Part shown: piece after piece, positions 8,049 to 16,421 of the stretch | Layout of the letters: every line of letters begins with the position of its first letter | Position numbering within the stretch: the first letter of the stretch is position 1 | DNA from: an uncultured Oscillospiraceae bacterium | GTDB taxonomy: Bacteria > Bacillota > Clostridia > Oscillospirales > Oscillospiraceae | Assembly (NCBI GenBank): GCA_934597175.1 | Contig: CAKTQR010000010.1 | Coordinates: 1 to 63,149 of the forward strand | DNA: 63,149 bases | Reading direction: 5' to 3' | The notes under the pieces: generated by a model | Seen by the model: the letters and a program-made list of their open reading frames with translations, nothing else | Database searches by the model: none | Told to the model about the DNA's origin: nothing | Made by a program: the position numbers and the translations under genes

Positions 8049-8051
8049 TAT

Positions 8052-8828
8052 ATGTCCAGAGATCCCATCATCATCAAATCGCCGAGGGAAATAGAGATCA
8101 TGCGCAAGGCGGGCAAAATAACCGCCGGCGCACGGTCCGTTGCCCGAGCTGCGATTGCCGACGGCCTGACAACTAAGCAGATCGACAAGGCCGTTAACGA
8201 ATTTATCGTGAAATCCCGTGCTATCCCGACCTTTAAGGGCTACGGCGGTTTTCCGGCGAGCACCTGCATTTCGATTAACGAAGAAGTGATCCACGGCATC
8301 CCCGGCAGAAGGGTCATCCGCAACGGCGATATAGTCTCCGTTGATGTCGGAGCGACCTTCGGCGGCTATGTCGGCGACTGCGCAGGAACTTACCCCTGCG
8401 GCGAGATCTCCGACGAGGCCAAAAGGCTCATCGAGGTAACGAGAGAGAGCTTTTTCCGGGGCATCAAGTTTGCAAAAAGTGGATACCGCATCAGCGATAT
8501 TGGCGCTGCAATACAAGAGTATGTCGAGGGCCACGGCTATTCGATAGTCCGTGACTATGTCGGTCACGGTGTCGGACACGAGATGCACGAAGCTCCCGAA
8601 GTTCCGAACTACGATATAAGAGGTCTGCGTCCCAACCCCAGACTCGTTCCCGGAATGACGATAGCCATCGAGCCGATGGTGACAGTCGGCGACTTCCATG
8701 TGAAGGTGCTCGGAAACGACTGGACGGTCGTGACTGTAGACGGCAGTCTCGCCGCTCACTACGAAAATACAATATGTATCACCGACGGTGAGCCCGAGAT
8801 CTTAACAATGGCAGAGAATATTGACTGA
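8052..8828 (+). CDS. map: Methionine aminopeptidase, type I
   Basis: 258 aa. It removes the initiator Met from nascent proteins. The five metal ligands are visible: D98, D109, H172, E207 and E238, in the contexts VDVGA, GYVGDC, GHGVGHEMHE, IAIEPM and ENT. H81 corresponds to the substrate-binding His. It lies 3 bases after adk, the usual adk-map pairing. Confidence 0.96.
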   Translation: MSRDPIIIKSPREIEIMRKAGKITAGARSVARAAIADGLTTKQIDKAVNEFIVKSRAIPTFKGYGGFPASTCISINEEVIHGIPGRRVIRNGDIVSVDVGATFGGYVGDCAGTYPCGEISDEAKRLIEVTRESFFRGIKFAKSGYRISDIGAAIQEYVEGHGYSIVRDYVGHGVGHEMHEAPEVPNYDIRGLRPNPRLVPGMTIAIEPMVTVGDFHVKVLGNDWTVVTVDGSLAAHYENTICITDGEPEILTMAENID

Positions 8829-8867
8829 CGGCGACTTCCGTCAAAACCGACCAGGAGGAAATTTACT

Positions 8868-9086
8868 TTGGCAAAAGACGATGTAATCGAACTCGAGGGC
8901 ACGGTAGTCGAGTCCCTGCCCAACACGATGTTTCTCGTTGATATCGGTCAGGGTCACACGATACTGGCTCATATCTCGGGAAAGCTCAGAATGAACTTCA
9001 TCAGGATCCTCCCCGGAGATAAGGTCACGGTTCAGATGTCACCCTATGACCTGACCCGCGGACGCATCACCTGGAGAAGCAAGTAG
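8868..9086 (+). CDS. infA: Translation initiation factor IF-1
   Basis: 72 aa, S1/OB fold. The sequence AKDDVIELEGTVVESLPN and the end GRITWRSK are canonical. It starts with TTG at 8868, preceded by CAGGAGG at good spacing. No upstream in-frame ATG gives a sensible N terminus, so TTG is the start. It follows map by 39 bases and precedes rpmJ by 12. Confidence 0.95.
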   Translation: MAKDDVIELEGTVVESLPNTMFLVDIGQGHTILAHISGKLRMNFIRILPGDKVTVQMSPYDLTRGRITWRSK

Positions 9087-9098
9087 GAGGTAAAACAA

Positions 9099-9212
9099 AT
9101 GAAAGTAAGACCTTCCGTGAAGCCTATGTGCGAGAAATGCAAGATCATTAAGCGCAAGGGCAAAGTCATGGTAATTTGCGAAAACCCCAAGCACAAGCAG
9201 AGACAGGGCTAA
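9099..9212 (+). CDS. rpmJ: 50S ribosomal protein L36, zinc type
   Basis: 37 aa read directly: MKVRPSVKPMCEKC at the start, VICENPKHKQRQG at the end. The C-x2-C...C...H pattern is the zinc ribbon of the C+ form of L36. AGTAGGAGG precedes the ATG. It is the smallest ribosomal protein here. Confidence 0.96.
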   Translation: MKVRPSVKPMCEKCKIIKRKGKVMVICENPKHKQRQG

Positions 9213-9327
9213 TCGCCTGTCCTTATAAAACAAAATCCCGCATGGGCCCTAAGGCTCCCTCCGGCGGGAATAAGCCCTAAGACCCGCAAAAATGCGGAAT
9301 AAAAATCGAAAGGAATGATCGATCAAT

Positions 9328-9696
9328 ATGGCACGTATAGCCGGCGTTGACCTGCCCAAGGACAAGAGAATAGAGATAGGCCTGACCTATGTCTATGGTA
9401 TCGGCAGAACCAGCGCAAACAAAATACTGGAAATGACCGGTATAAACCCCGACACCCGTGTTAAGGACCTCACCGAAGAGGAAGAAAGCAAGCTGCGTGA
9501 ATGCATTGACCACCACTTCATCGTTGAAGGCGACCTGCGCCGCTCGATAGCACTTGACATCAAGCGCCTGACCGAGATCGGCTGCTACCGTGGTCTGCGT
9601 CATCGCCGTGGCCTGCCTGTCCGCGGACAGCGCAGCAAGACCAACGCTCGTACCCGCAAGGGTCCGAAACGCACCATCGCAAATAAGAAGAAGTAA
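9328..9696 (+). CDS. rpsM: 30S ribosomal protein S13
   Basis: 122 aa, starts MARIAGVDLPKDKRIEIGLTY over its first twenty-one residues as S13 normally does. The basic C terminus contains RGLPVRGQRSKTNARTRKGP, which contacts P-site tRNA. A 115-base spacer separates it from rpmJ and holds a GC-rich imperfect hairpin around 9238-9268. Confidence 0.96.
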   Translation: MARIAGVDLPKDKRIEIGLTYVYGIGRTSANKILEMTGINPDTRVKDLTEEEESKLRECIDHHFIVEGDLRRSIALDIKRLTEIGCYRGLRHRRGLPVRGQRSKTNARTRKGPKRTIANKKK

Positions 9697-9711
9697 GGAG
9701 GGATATGAATT

Positions 9712-10110
9712 ATGGCAGCAAACGCAAAGAAAAAAGTCAGAACACGCCGCAGAGAGCGTAAGAACATTGAAAAGGGCCAGGTTCATATCAGCTCTTCCTT
9801 CAATAACACCATGGTCACCATCACCGACACCCAGGGCAACGCACTGTCTTGGGCATCTGCCGGCGGCATGGGTTTCCGTGGCAGCAGAAAGTCCACTCCC
9901 TTCGCAGCACAGACCGCAGCCGAGACCGCCGCAAAGGCAGCAATGGAGCATGGTCTGAAGACCGTCGAAGTATTCGTCAAGGGACCCGGTTCAGGTCGTG
10001 AAGCAGCCATCCGTGCACTTCAGACCGCAGGTCTGGAAGTAACGATGATCAAGGATGTCACCCCCATTCCTCACAATGGCTGCCGTCCTCCGAAGCGTCG
10101 TCGTGTCTAA
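9712..10110 (+). CDS. rpsK: 30S ribosomal protein S11
   Basis: 132 aa. S11 lies on the 30S platform and shapes the E/P-site mRNA path. Typical segments are HISSSFNNTMVTITDTQGN and the end PHNGCRPPKRRRV. GGAGGG precedes the start. Gene order rpsM-rpsK-rpsD-rpoA-rplQ is the alpha operon of many Clostridia. Confidence 0.97.
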   Translation: MAANAKKKVRTRRRERKNIEKGQVHISSSFNNTMVTITDTQGNALSWASAGGMGFRGSRKSTPFAAQTAAETAAKAAMEHGLKTVEVFVKGPGSGREAAIRALQTAGLEVTMIKDVTPIPHNGCRPPKRRRV

Positions 10111-10129
10111 TTGAAGGAGGGAAACACAA

Positions 10130-10753
10130 ATGGCAAGATATACTGAAGCAGTATGCCGCATGTGCCGCAGAGAGGGTCAGAAGCTCTTTCTGAAGGGCGA
10201 TCGCTGCTACACCAAATGCGCACTTGAGAACAGATCTTATCCTCCCGGACAGCATGGTCAGGGACGCAGCAAGAGCTCCGAGTACGGCCAGCAGCTTCGT
10301 GAGAAGCAGAAGGCAAAGAGATACTACGGTGTTCTCGAGAGCCAGTTCCGCAGCTACTACGAGATGGCAGAGCGCCGCCAGGGCAAGACCGGCGAGAACC
10401 TGCTGAGCATTCTCGAGTGCCGCCTGGACAATGTCGTTTACCGTCTCGGCTTCGCAATGAGCCGTGCGGAGGCTCGCCAGATGGTCAGCCACGGTCATTT
10501 TACCGTTAACGGCCGCAAGGTCAACATCCCCAGCTACCAGGTAAAGCCCGGCATGGTTATTACCCTTAAAGAGAGCAGCCGTGGTCTTGAAAAGATCAAG
10601 GCAAATGTTGAGGCAAACAGCTCTCGTCCCGCACCCAAGTGGCTTGAGTACGATGCAAACAACCAGATCGCAAAGGTCGTCGGTGTTCCTGCTCGTGATG
10701 ACATCGACCTCCCCATCGAGGAGCACCTCATCGTCGAGTTGTACTCTAAGTAA
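10130..10753 (+). CDS. rpsD: 30S ribosomal protein S4, zinc type
   Basis: 207 aa. S4 nucleates 16S 5'-domain assembly. The N terminus has C-x2-C (CRMC) and a later C-x3-C (CYTKC), the zinc form; the S4 RNA-binding domain begins near RLDNVVYRLGFAMSRAEAR. It is placed inside the alpha operon before rpoA, as in many Clostridia, whereas B. subtilis has rpsD elsewhere. Confidence 0.97.
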   Translation: MARYTEAVCRMCRREGQKLFLKGDRCYTKCALENRSYPPGQHGQGRSKSSEYGQQLREKQKAKRYYGVLESQFRSYYEMAERRQGKTGENLLSILECRLDNVVYRLGFAMSRAEARQMVSHGHFTVNGRKVNIPSYQVKPGMVITLKESSRGLEKIKANVEANSSRPAPKWLEYDANNQIAKVVGVPARDDIDLPIEEHLIVELYSK

Positions 10754-10834
10754 TACAGACACCCTCAAATTGGTAAGCTGAACAATTGCAGGCGCATAAA
10801 GCGTCGAACTTAATAAGGAGGGTTATATTAAAAT

Positions 10835-11785
10835 ATGATCGAAATAGAAAAGCCGCGTATAGAGTGTATTGAAACTCCGACCGACAGCTCCTACGGTAAG
10901 TATATAATCGAGCCTCTGGAGCGCGGCTACGGTACGACACTTGGTAACTCTCTGCGCAGGGTTTTGCTGTCCTCCCTTCCCGGCACTGCTGTCACCAGCA
11001 TCAGGATCAACGGTGTTCAGCATGAGTTCTCCACCATTCCCGGTGTCAAGGAAGATGTGACCGAGATCGTTCTTAATGTCAAGAGCATCATCGCCCGTCT
11101 TCACAGTGAGGGAGCAAAAACCGTCTATATTGAGGCCGTAGGCGAGGGCGTTGTCACCGCCGGCGACATCAAGACGGACGCAGAGGTCGAGATTCTTAAT
11201 CCCGAGCAGCCCATAGCTACCCTTGAGCCCGACGGTGCGCTCTCCATGGAGCTAACCTTCGACCACGGCCGTGGCTATGTCTCTGCCGACAAGAACAAGA
11301 ATCCTCAGACCGCAATCGGGACCATCCCTGTTGATTCTATCTACACCCCCGTCCTCAAGGTCAACTACTCCGTTGAAAATACCCGTGTCGGCAACCAGAC
11401 GGACTTTGATAAGCTGACCATCGAGGTCTGGACGGACAAGACCATCACCGCTCGTGATGCCGTCTCTCTCGGCGCAAAGATCCTTTGCGACCACTTCACC
11501 CTGTTCACCGATCTTTCTGACACCGTCGGCAACCACCCGACCGTGGTCGAGAAGACCGAGCAGCAGCGTGACAAGGTCCTTGAGATGACCATCGAAGAGC
11601 TTGATCTGTCCGTTAGAAGCTTCAACTGCCTCAAGCGTGCAAACATCAATACTGTTGAGGACCTCATCTCCAAGACTCAGGACGAGATGATAAAGGTCCG
11701 CAACCTTGGCCGCAAGTCCCTCGAAGAGGTCGAGCACAAGCTCGCACAGATGGGACTGTCTCTTGCGGACGAGGACAACCAGTAA
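10835..11785 (+). CDS. rpoA: RNA polymerase alpha subunit
   Basis: 316 aa. The N-terminal dimerisation domain has LEPGYG-like LERGYGTTLGNSLRRVLL. The C-terminal domain after a short linker shows LDLSVRSFNCLKRANINTV and LGRKSLEEVEHKL, the DNA- and activator-binding helices. An 81-base spacer after rpsD ends in AAGGAGGG. Highly confident by both ends of the protein. Confidence 0.97.
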   Translation: MIEIEKPRIECIETPTDSSYGKYIIEPLERGYGTTLGNSLRRVLLSSLPGTAVTSIRINGVQHEFSTIPGVKEDVTEIVLNVKSIIARLHSEGAKTVYIEAVGEGVVTAGDIKTDAEVEILNPEQPIATLEPDGALSMELTFDHGRGYVSADKNKNPQTAIGTIPVDSIYTPVLKVNYSVENTRVGNQTDFDKLTIEVWTDKTITARDAVSLGAKILCDHFTLFTDLSDTVGNHPTVVEKTEQQRDKVLEMTIEELDLSVRSFNCLKRANINTVEDLISKTQDEMIKVRNLGRKSLEEVEHKLAQMGLSLADEDNQ

Positions 11786-11817
11786 TTCACCTACTCTAAC
11801 AAGGAGGAAAACCGAAA

Positions 11818-12159
11818 ATGCCCGGAACAAGAAAGCTCGGCAAGTCGACCGATCAGCGCATGGCCATGCTCCGTCAGCAGGTCACCGATCTGCTCGATAA
11901 GGGCCGCATGGAGACCACCGTCACCCGTGCAAAGGAGATCGCACCCCTCGCCGAGAAAATGATAAGCCTTGGCAAGAAGAAGGACCTGGCAGCCTATCGT
12001 CAGGCACTGTCCTTCATCACTCGCAGAGATGTCGCAATCAAGACATTCCACGAGCTGTCTGTCAAGTATGCCGACCGCAACGGCGGCTACACCCGCATCA
12101 CTCGTATCGGACCTCGTCGCGGCGACGCAGCCGAGATGGCCGTTATTGAGCTGGTCTAA
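11818..12159 (+). CDS. rplQ: 50S ribosomal protein L17
   Basis: 113 aa, beginning MPGTRKLGKSTDQRMAMLR and ending GDAAEMAVIELV, as in the family. L17 lies near the exit tunnel. It closes the supercluster. Its last 16 codons, stop and terminator are repeated downstream at 12335-12432, separated by a palindromic element. Confidence 0.97.
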   Translation: MPGTRKLGKSTDQRMAMLRQQVTDLLDKGRMETTVTRAKEIAPLAEKMISLGKKKDLAAYRQALSFITRRDVAIKTFHELSVKYADRNGGYTRITRIGPRRGDAAEMAVIELV

Positions 12160-12168
12160 TATCGCACT

Positions 12169-12196
12169 AAAAGCACCTCGAAAGAGGTGCTTTTTT
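12169..12196 (+). terminator. Terminator of the spc-alpha operon
   Basis: AAAAGCACCTC, loop GAAA, GAGGTGC, then six T. It starts 9 bases after the rplQ stop. It lies inside a 98-bp stretch (12112-12208) that recurs downstream with about five differences. Confidence 0.93.
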
Positions 12197-12212
12197 ATGC
12201 GACGAGGTCCGA

Positions 12213-12256
12213 TGTCATCATCGGCGGTTGCCGACCGGTCGGCGAGCCGATGGACA
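12213..12256 (+). repeat. REP-like palindromic element (TGTC...GACA), rplQ copy
   Basis: An imperfect hairpin opening TGTCATCATCGGC and closing GCCGATGGACA, with the perfect palindrome GCCGACCGGTCGGC at its centre. It shares TGTCATC, GCGGTTGCC, GGCGAGC and GACA in the same order with two elements behind rpsI (51046-51096, 51224-51274; opposite strand). The arms differ in sequence but still pair. Confidence 0.6.
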
Positions 12257-12298
12257 AGCAGACGACGGTTTGCCGTCGCCTGCCAAAAAATTTAAATC

Positions 12299-12337
12299 AA
12301 AAAAGGCTTTTTCAAAGCGGAGCTTTGCGAAAAGCCT
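12299..12337. repeat. Long near-perfect hairpin
   Basis: AAAGGCTTTTTC and CAAAGC on one arm match GCTTTG and GAAAAGCCT on the other around a GGA loop. It sits between the palindromic element and the second rplQ-tail copy. A-rich before, it lacks a clean T run after, so it is not called a terminator. Confidence 0.6.
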
Positions 12338-12432
12338 CGTCGCGGCGACGCAGCCGAGATGGCCGTTATAGAGTTGGTCTAATATCGCACCAAAAGCACC
12401 TCGAAAGAGGTGCTTTCCTTATGCGACGAGGT
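12335..12432 (+). pseudogene. Duplicate of rplQ 3' end plus terminator
   Basis: This stretch repeats 12112-12208 with about five substitutions: the last 16 codons of rplQ, its TAA, and the terminator stem. No start codon or ribosome binding site precedes it. The copied terminator (12392-12420) has its T run broken to TTTCCTT, so it is probably weaker. The repeated unit starts CCTCGTCGC and ends GCGACGAGG, which are inverted repeats of each other. Confidence 0.85.
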
Positions 12433-12584
12433 ATATGCTGACGCAGTTAAGTTTTTTTCTGCGGCAAAAAGTGAAGTTGAGCGCATAGCGTCCAGATAAA
12501 TGCCTGTTTTACGCATAATTCTCGCATGATGTCCTGTATTCTTAACTTGAAATAGTGTATTATTTGATTGAAAGGGGCGAGGGC

Positions 12585-13277
12585 ATGGAGCAAGTTAAAA
12601 TCGGCAGATTTATTGCCGAACTGAGAAAAAGCAAGGGAATGACGCAAGAGGAAATGGCCGAGCGGCTCGGCGTAAGCGGTAAGACGGTGTCAAGATGGGA
12701 AAACGGCCGAAATCTGCCGGACGCATCATTATTTGAGCCTATCTGCGAGCTGCTGAACATAACGCTGACCGAGCTTTTCTGCGGAGAAAAAATTGAGCAG
12801 ACGCAGATCGTCGCAAAGGCCGAGGAGAGCATGGCGGCGACAGTGGATTACGCCGAAAAAACCGTGAAGCGCCTAAATAAAAGGCTCGTTGCGGTGATAA
12901 CGGCGTTTGCCGTTGCACTTGTCGGCTTGCTTGTGCTGTTTGAGGCGGTGTATTTTACGCCGTGTGCTTCGCATCCCGGGAATGTGTCGCAGTGGCAGGG
13001 ACTGTTTCCGGCGCACTCGGCATATCTTTTGGCGCTAAACGACGAGAATAAGCCGGTTTTCGCCGATCCCGCCAAGGCGCTTGCGCAGGCAAAGGTTGAT
13101 TACAGCGACGCAATAAGTGTGGCCAGATCAGAGCACCATTTGCTGCCGCTGTCAAGGTATTATTATAATGCATACGGAGTGTTCGGCTGGCAGATCGTGA
13201 CCGATGATGAGATGCTCCGAAATCAGGGCGCACAGCTTTCACAGTTTATTGACATTTACGAAAACAGCTTTCGCTGA
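12585..13277 (+). CDS. XRE-family regulator with membrane anchor
   Basis: 230 aa. Residues about 4-60 form a Cro/C1-type helix-turn-helix, with GMTQEEMAERLGVSGKTVSR as the DNA-binding helices and WENGRNLPD after. A single hydrophobic span near residues 100-122 follows, then an outside domain of about 110 residues with no family I recognise. This layout resembles membrane-tethered regulators that sense an external signal, but the ligand is unknown. The ATG at 12585 is chosen for its AAAGGGG upstream; an in-frame GTG at 12555 would add ten residues. The frame stays open to just before the GreA-like gene, which has its own ribosome binding site. Confidence 0.75.
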   Translation: MEQVKIGRFIAELRKSKGMTQEEMAERLGVSGKTVSRWENGRNLPDASLFEPICELLNITLTELFCGEKIEQTQIVAKAEESMAATVDYAEKTVKRLNKRLVAVITAFAVALVGLLVLFEAVYFTPCASHPGNVSQWQGLFPAHSAYLLALNDENKPVFADPAKALAQAKVDYSDAISVARSEHHLLPLSRYYYNAYGVFGWQIVTDDEMLRNQGAQLSQFIDIYENSFR

Positions 13278-13332
13278 GCTTGATTTTGGTTTGCTCGGGG
13301 CGTATAATGCGACATGGAAAAGAGGTAATACC

Positions 13333-13833
13333 ATGCATGACGATTTGACAAAGCAGGACATCGCCAAGATGCAGGCCGAGCTTGACGAGCGCAACCGCTT
13401 GATGCCGGAGCTTATCGAGGAGGTCAAGCGCACCCGTGCGTTCGGCGACCTGAGCGAGAACTTTGAGTATAAGGAGGCCAAGCGTGCCAAAAACCGCAAC
13501 GGCAGCCGCATCCGCTATCTTGAGAACATGATAAAGTCGGCGCACATTATCGATTCCGCCTCCGCCGCCGACGAGGTCGGCCTGTACGACAAGGTCGAGA
13601 TATACATCCCCGAGGACGACGAAACGCAGGTCATTCAGGTCGTGACGACCATCCGCACAGACCCCTTAAAGGGGCTCATCAGCCGTGAATCGCCGTTCGG
13701 CAAGGCTGTGCTCGGCAAAAAGGTCGGCGACAGCTTCACCGTTTTCGTAAACGACAACTACAGCTACGACGCAGTCATCCGCTCCATCACCAAAAGCGAG
13801 GACGACGGCTCAGCACCGATACTCCAATACTGA
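13333..13833 (+). CDS. greA: GreA/GreB-family transcription elongation factor
   Basis: 166 aa. Gre factors enter the RNA polymerase secondary channel and stimulate cleavage of backtracked RNA. The N-terminal coiled coil carries the acidic tip FGDLSENFEYKEAK, with D and E residues at the functional loop, and the C-terminal FKBP-like domain holds SPFGKAVLGKKVGD. The ATG at 13333 follows AGAGGTAA. It could be a paralogue rather than the main GreA; the window cannot decide this. Confidence 0.85.
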   Translation: MHDDLTKQDIAKMQAELDERNRLMPELIEEVKRTRAFGDLSENFEYKEAKRAKNRNGSRIRYLENMIKSAHIIDSASAADEVGLYDKVEIYIPEDDETQVIQVVTTIRTDPLKGLISRESPFGKAVLGKKVGDSFTVFVNDNYSYDAVIRSITKSEDDGSAPILQY

Positions 13834-13860
13834 AAAAAGCACCCGTGAGGGTGCTTTTTA
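13833..13860. terminator. Bidirectional terminator between greA and the TraX-like gene
   Basis: AAAAAAGCACCC, loop GTGA, GGGTGCTTTTT. A run on one side and T run on the other serve both convergent genes. It overlaps the stop codon of each neighbour within three bases. Confidence 0.9.
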
Positions 13861-14538
13861 TATCGTTAAAAGAGAAAGTATCAGCATGTGCGCAGGGTAG
13901 AACAGGTAGTTTGCCGTTTTGATCACGCCGCCGTGCGGACCTTGGCTGCCGTCGTAGAGCCAAATTATCGGCAGCGACAGGACGGCAAGCGCTTGATAGG
14001 GGTAGGCAAAAGCGATGCCGCCGAGGAGCACGAGGTTTATAAACCCGAGCGAGGCAAGCTGCAAGAGCATGCACCGAGCGGTGCTTCCCCGGAATGCATA
14101 AAACGCAAGCAGCGTCAAAACGCCCGCCGAGGAGTAGTCGACACCGGCGAGTATCGCAGCGCAGAGCGATGCAATAATTACGACGCCGCTCAGAAGCTTT
14201 TGCCGGTCGGCGGCGATGTTCTCAAACGCCCATATGCACACAAGGCCGAGAATTATCGTCCAAATGACATTCTGATGCACGGGGTCAAATACGCTGCCGC
14301 TTACGAGCAGATTAAACGGCACTTCCGAAATGACCGCCAGTATCAAAAGCCGCACGAGGTATTTTTTCAGGCTGCGGGTGTGGAGATACCCCTCGACCGC
14401 CATGAACGCGAACATCGGAAACGCAAGCCTGCCGACGCACCGTAAAATCGGCAGTCCGGGCAGCAGTGTGAGACACAGGTGGTCGCACAGCATGAGGAGC
14501 ATCGCCGTCAGGTGCAGCGCAAACGAATTAAGCTTCAT
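13858..14538 (-). CDS. TraX-family polytopic membrane protein
   Basis: 226 aa from the ATG at 14538 (MKLNSFALHLTAMLLMLCDH). The pattern with an early D-H pair, FPMFAFMAVEGYLHT, a VDYSSAG loop and a late FYPAHMLIL matches TraX-family proteins, which acetylate F pilin in E. coli. No pilin or conjugation gene is nearby, so acyl transfer to another substrate is only inferred. Its ATG overlaps the stop of the upstream radical SAM gene by four bases. Seven or eight hydrophobic spans are visible. Confidence 0.75.
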   Translation of the reverse strand: MKLNSFALHLTAMLLMLCDHLCLTLLPGLPILRCVGRLAFPMFAFMAVEGYLHTRSLKKYLVRLLILAVISEVPFNLLVSGSVFDPVHQNVIWTIILGLVCIWAFENIAADRQKLLSGVVIIASLCAAILAGVDYSSAGVLTLLAFYAFRGSTARCMLLQLASLGFINLVLLGGIAFAYPYQALAVLSLPIIWLYDGSQGPHGGVIKTANYLFYPAHMLILSLLTI

Positions 14539-15359
14539 AGGCTGAACCTCTCGGCAAAGCCGCAGCGGCGGCACAGCGCTTCGCTCGGTTCACGGTTTGA
14601 AAAGCCGTCATAGATGGCTTTTGCACGCTCGCCGGAGAGTATCTCGTCAAGCGTTTGCTCAAAAATGCTGCCAAGCGGTACACTGCCGTCGGCGTCGAGG
14701 CAGCAGGGGACGACTGTCCCGTCGCACAGGATGCCTATCTGATCACGCAGCCCCTGGCAAAACTGCACATTGCGCTCGCCGCCGTCAATATCCGGCCAAT
14801 CGAATTTTGCGGCGTTTTCAAGATACAAGTTCTTGCCGAGCTTAAACCCGTCACGATTTTTCTGCCACTGACTGCCGAAAAACCGGCGCAAAAAGTCCAG
14901 AATCTCACCGTTTAACGCCTCCGCACCGCCGCTGTTCCAGAGCCTGAGTGCGCAGATAGTACCGTTTTCGGCAAGATGTTTGCACACCTCGCACACGCTT
15001 TGCAGATAACCCTGCAAGTCCCCGCCGTTTACCTCAAAGCTGTGCAGAGAAACGCTCAGCTTGTGCAGAGGGGTACTCAAAAGCACCTGCTCGTTTTCCT
15101 TAAGCAGCGTGCCGTTTGTCGTGATGCAGCACTTCATGCCGTGAGCATTCACTGCCGCCATTATCTCGCCCAGCTCCGGGTGCGTGAGCGGCTCACCGAG
15201 GATGTGCAGATACACATACTCCGTGTGACCCATGAGCCTTTGCATAATGCAATTAAACTCCGCTGCCGAAAGCCGGTGCGGAGTTCTTTTTGTGCCGTGA
15301 CAGAAGTCGCAGCTTAGATTGCAGATATTCGTAATTTCAACATATGCCTTTTTGAACAT
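14535..15359 (-). CDS. Radical SAM protein with SPASM-like C terminus
   Basis: 274 aa. The motif C13-x3-C17-x2-C20 (CNLSCDFC) binds the SAM-cleaving [4Fe-4S] cluster. The C-terminal region has VVPCCLDADG and CRRCGF, a SPASM-type arrangement for extra clusters, usual in enzymes acting on peptides or proteins. The substrate is unknown. It begins 2 bases after the stop of the binding lipoprotein gene and overlaps the TraX-like gene by four bases, so the three form one operon. No small precursor peptide was found adjacent. Confidence 0.85.
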   Translation of the reverse strand: MFKKAYVEITNICNLSCDFCHGTKRTPHRLSAAEFNCIMQRLMGHTEYVYLHILGEPLTHPELGEIMAAVNAHGMKCCITTNGTLLKENEQVLLSTPLHKLSVSLHSFEVNGGDLQGYLQSVCEVCKHLAENGTICALRLWNSGGAEALNGEILDFLRRFFGSQWQKNRDGFKLGKNLYLENAAKFDWPDIDGGERNVQFCQGLRDQIGILCDGTVVPCCLDADGSVPLGSIFEQTLDEILSGERAKAIYDGFSNREPSEALCRRCGFAERFSL

Positions 15360-15361
15360 GC

Positions 15362-16360
15362 TTAGCTCTCCGGTGTGACCGTCGGCTCGGGCTCGGCAAA
15401 CAGGTCGGCAAACATCGTCTGCGCAATGGTCTCGACCGTGACGGCGCTTCGCATGCCGGGCATGGCGTTTTCGAGCGAAAGCTTAATAAACCGCTCGTTT
15501 CGCACACAGTCGAGGTACTTAAGCTCCGAGTTTTCCTTGAGCGCCGCGACCTTGTCGTCAAAGCTTGAGCCCTTGTAGTCATGGATGATTATGTAGTCGG
15601 GGTTTGCCGCAACGACATCGTCGACCGTGACGGCGTCCCATGATTTTTCGAGCTTGCCGAAGACATTCTCGCCTCCCGCCGAGGCGATATACGCCGTTTC
15701 GATGTTCGCCTTGCCTGCGGTGAACACCTTTTCGCCGATGAAGCTGTCGAGCACGAGGACCTTCATAGGCTCAGCGTCCTTGACGACCTCGCTAACGGCG
15801 CTTATCCTGTCGGTCTGCGCCTTGACGACTGTGTCGCCGGTGGTTTCAAGGCAGAACACACGGTTAAGGTCGTTTATCTCCATCCACAGCTCATCATAGG
15901 TCGTGGCCTCGTTTACATACACGATGATGCCCTTATCCTCAAGCGCCTTCACGGTGAGCGTGTCGTTGAATATCCAGCTGCTGGCGTAGAGAAAATCGCA
16001 GCCGCTGTCGACGATCTCGTCGAGCGTGGGGTAGCCCTCGCACAGGGTGGGGATAGAGGCGTATGCATCCTTGTACTCGTCAAGCGCACCCTTGGAGTGA
16101 TTGGTCATACACTTGCCGATGACCTTGTCCTCAAGGCCGAGAGCGCACATCACCTCGGTGCAGTTAGGGCCTGCCGTGACTATCTTCTGCGGCATGGAGT
16201 GCACGACCGTGCGCTTGCCGTTATTGCGAAAGCTCGTCGGCAGGTAACTTGGCTCGGTGCTCACGGGCGTGGGCACGGGCGTTTCCTGCGGCGCATTATT
16301 GCAGGCGCACAGGGTGAATATCATAATAAATGCAAGAAAGAAAGAGACAAATCTTTTCAT
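15362..16360 (-). CDS. ABC-type metal/cobalamin-binding lipoprotein (BtuF/FepB-like)
   Basis: 332 aa from the ATG at 16360, which has AGGAGG before it. A lipoprotein signal ends in TLCACNN. The body shows KIVTAGPNCTEVMCALGLEDKV-type opening (broken here) and the typical helical-backbone fold segments IPTLCEGYPTLDEIV and AANPDYIIIH seen in iron, haem and B12 binding proteins. No permease or ATPase follows; instead a radical SAM gene does. It may serve a transporter elsewhere, or supply a cofactor link to the radical SAM enzyme. The ligand is undetermined. Confidence 0.85.
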   Translation of the reverse strand: MKRFVSFFLAFIMIFTLCACNNAPQETPVPTPVSTEPSYLPTSFRNNGKRTVVHSMPQKIVTAGPNCTEVMCALGLEDKVIGKCMTNHSKGALDEYKDAYASIPTLCEGYPTLDEIVDSGCDFLYASSWIFNDTLTVKALEDKGIIVYVNEATTYDELWMEINDLNRVFCLETTGDTVVKAQTDRISAVSEVVKDAEPMKVLVLDSFIGEKVFTAGKANIETAYIASAGGENVFGKLEKSWDAVTVDDVVAANPDYIIIHDYKGSSFDDKVAALKENSELKYLDCVRNERFIKLSLENAMPGMRSAVTVETIAQTMFADLFAEPEPTVTPES

Positions 16361-16386
16361 AATTTCTTCCTCCGTCAGCTTGAAAG

Positions 16387-16415
16387 AGTATACCATGCCG
16401 AGAAACTTATTTCAA
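16387..16415 (-). promoter_or_regulatory. Promoter of the lipoprotein-radical SAM-TraX operon
   Basis: On the minus strand TTGAAA (16410-16415) and TATACT (16387-16392) are 17 bases apart, and TGG precedes the -10. The leader to the ATG is about 20 bases. Confidence 0.6.
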
Positions 16416-16421
16416 CAACAC

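Noticed and set aside
9213..9327. Possible terminator or riboswitch between rpmJ and rpsM
   Set aside because: The GC-rich hairpin there is imperfect and has no T run; transcription must continue into the alpha genes.
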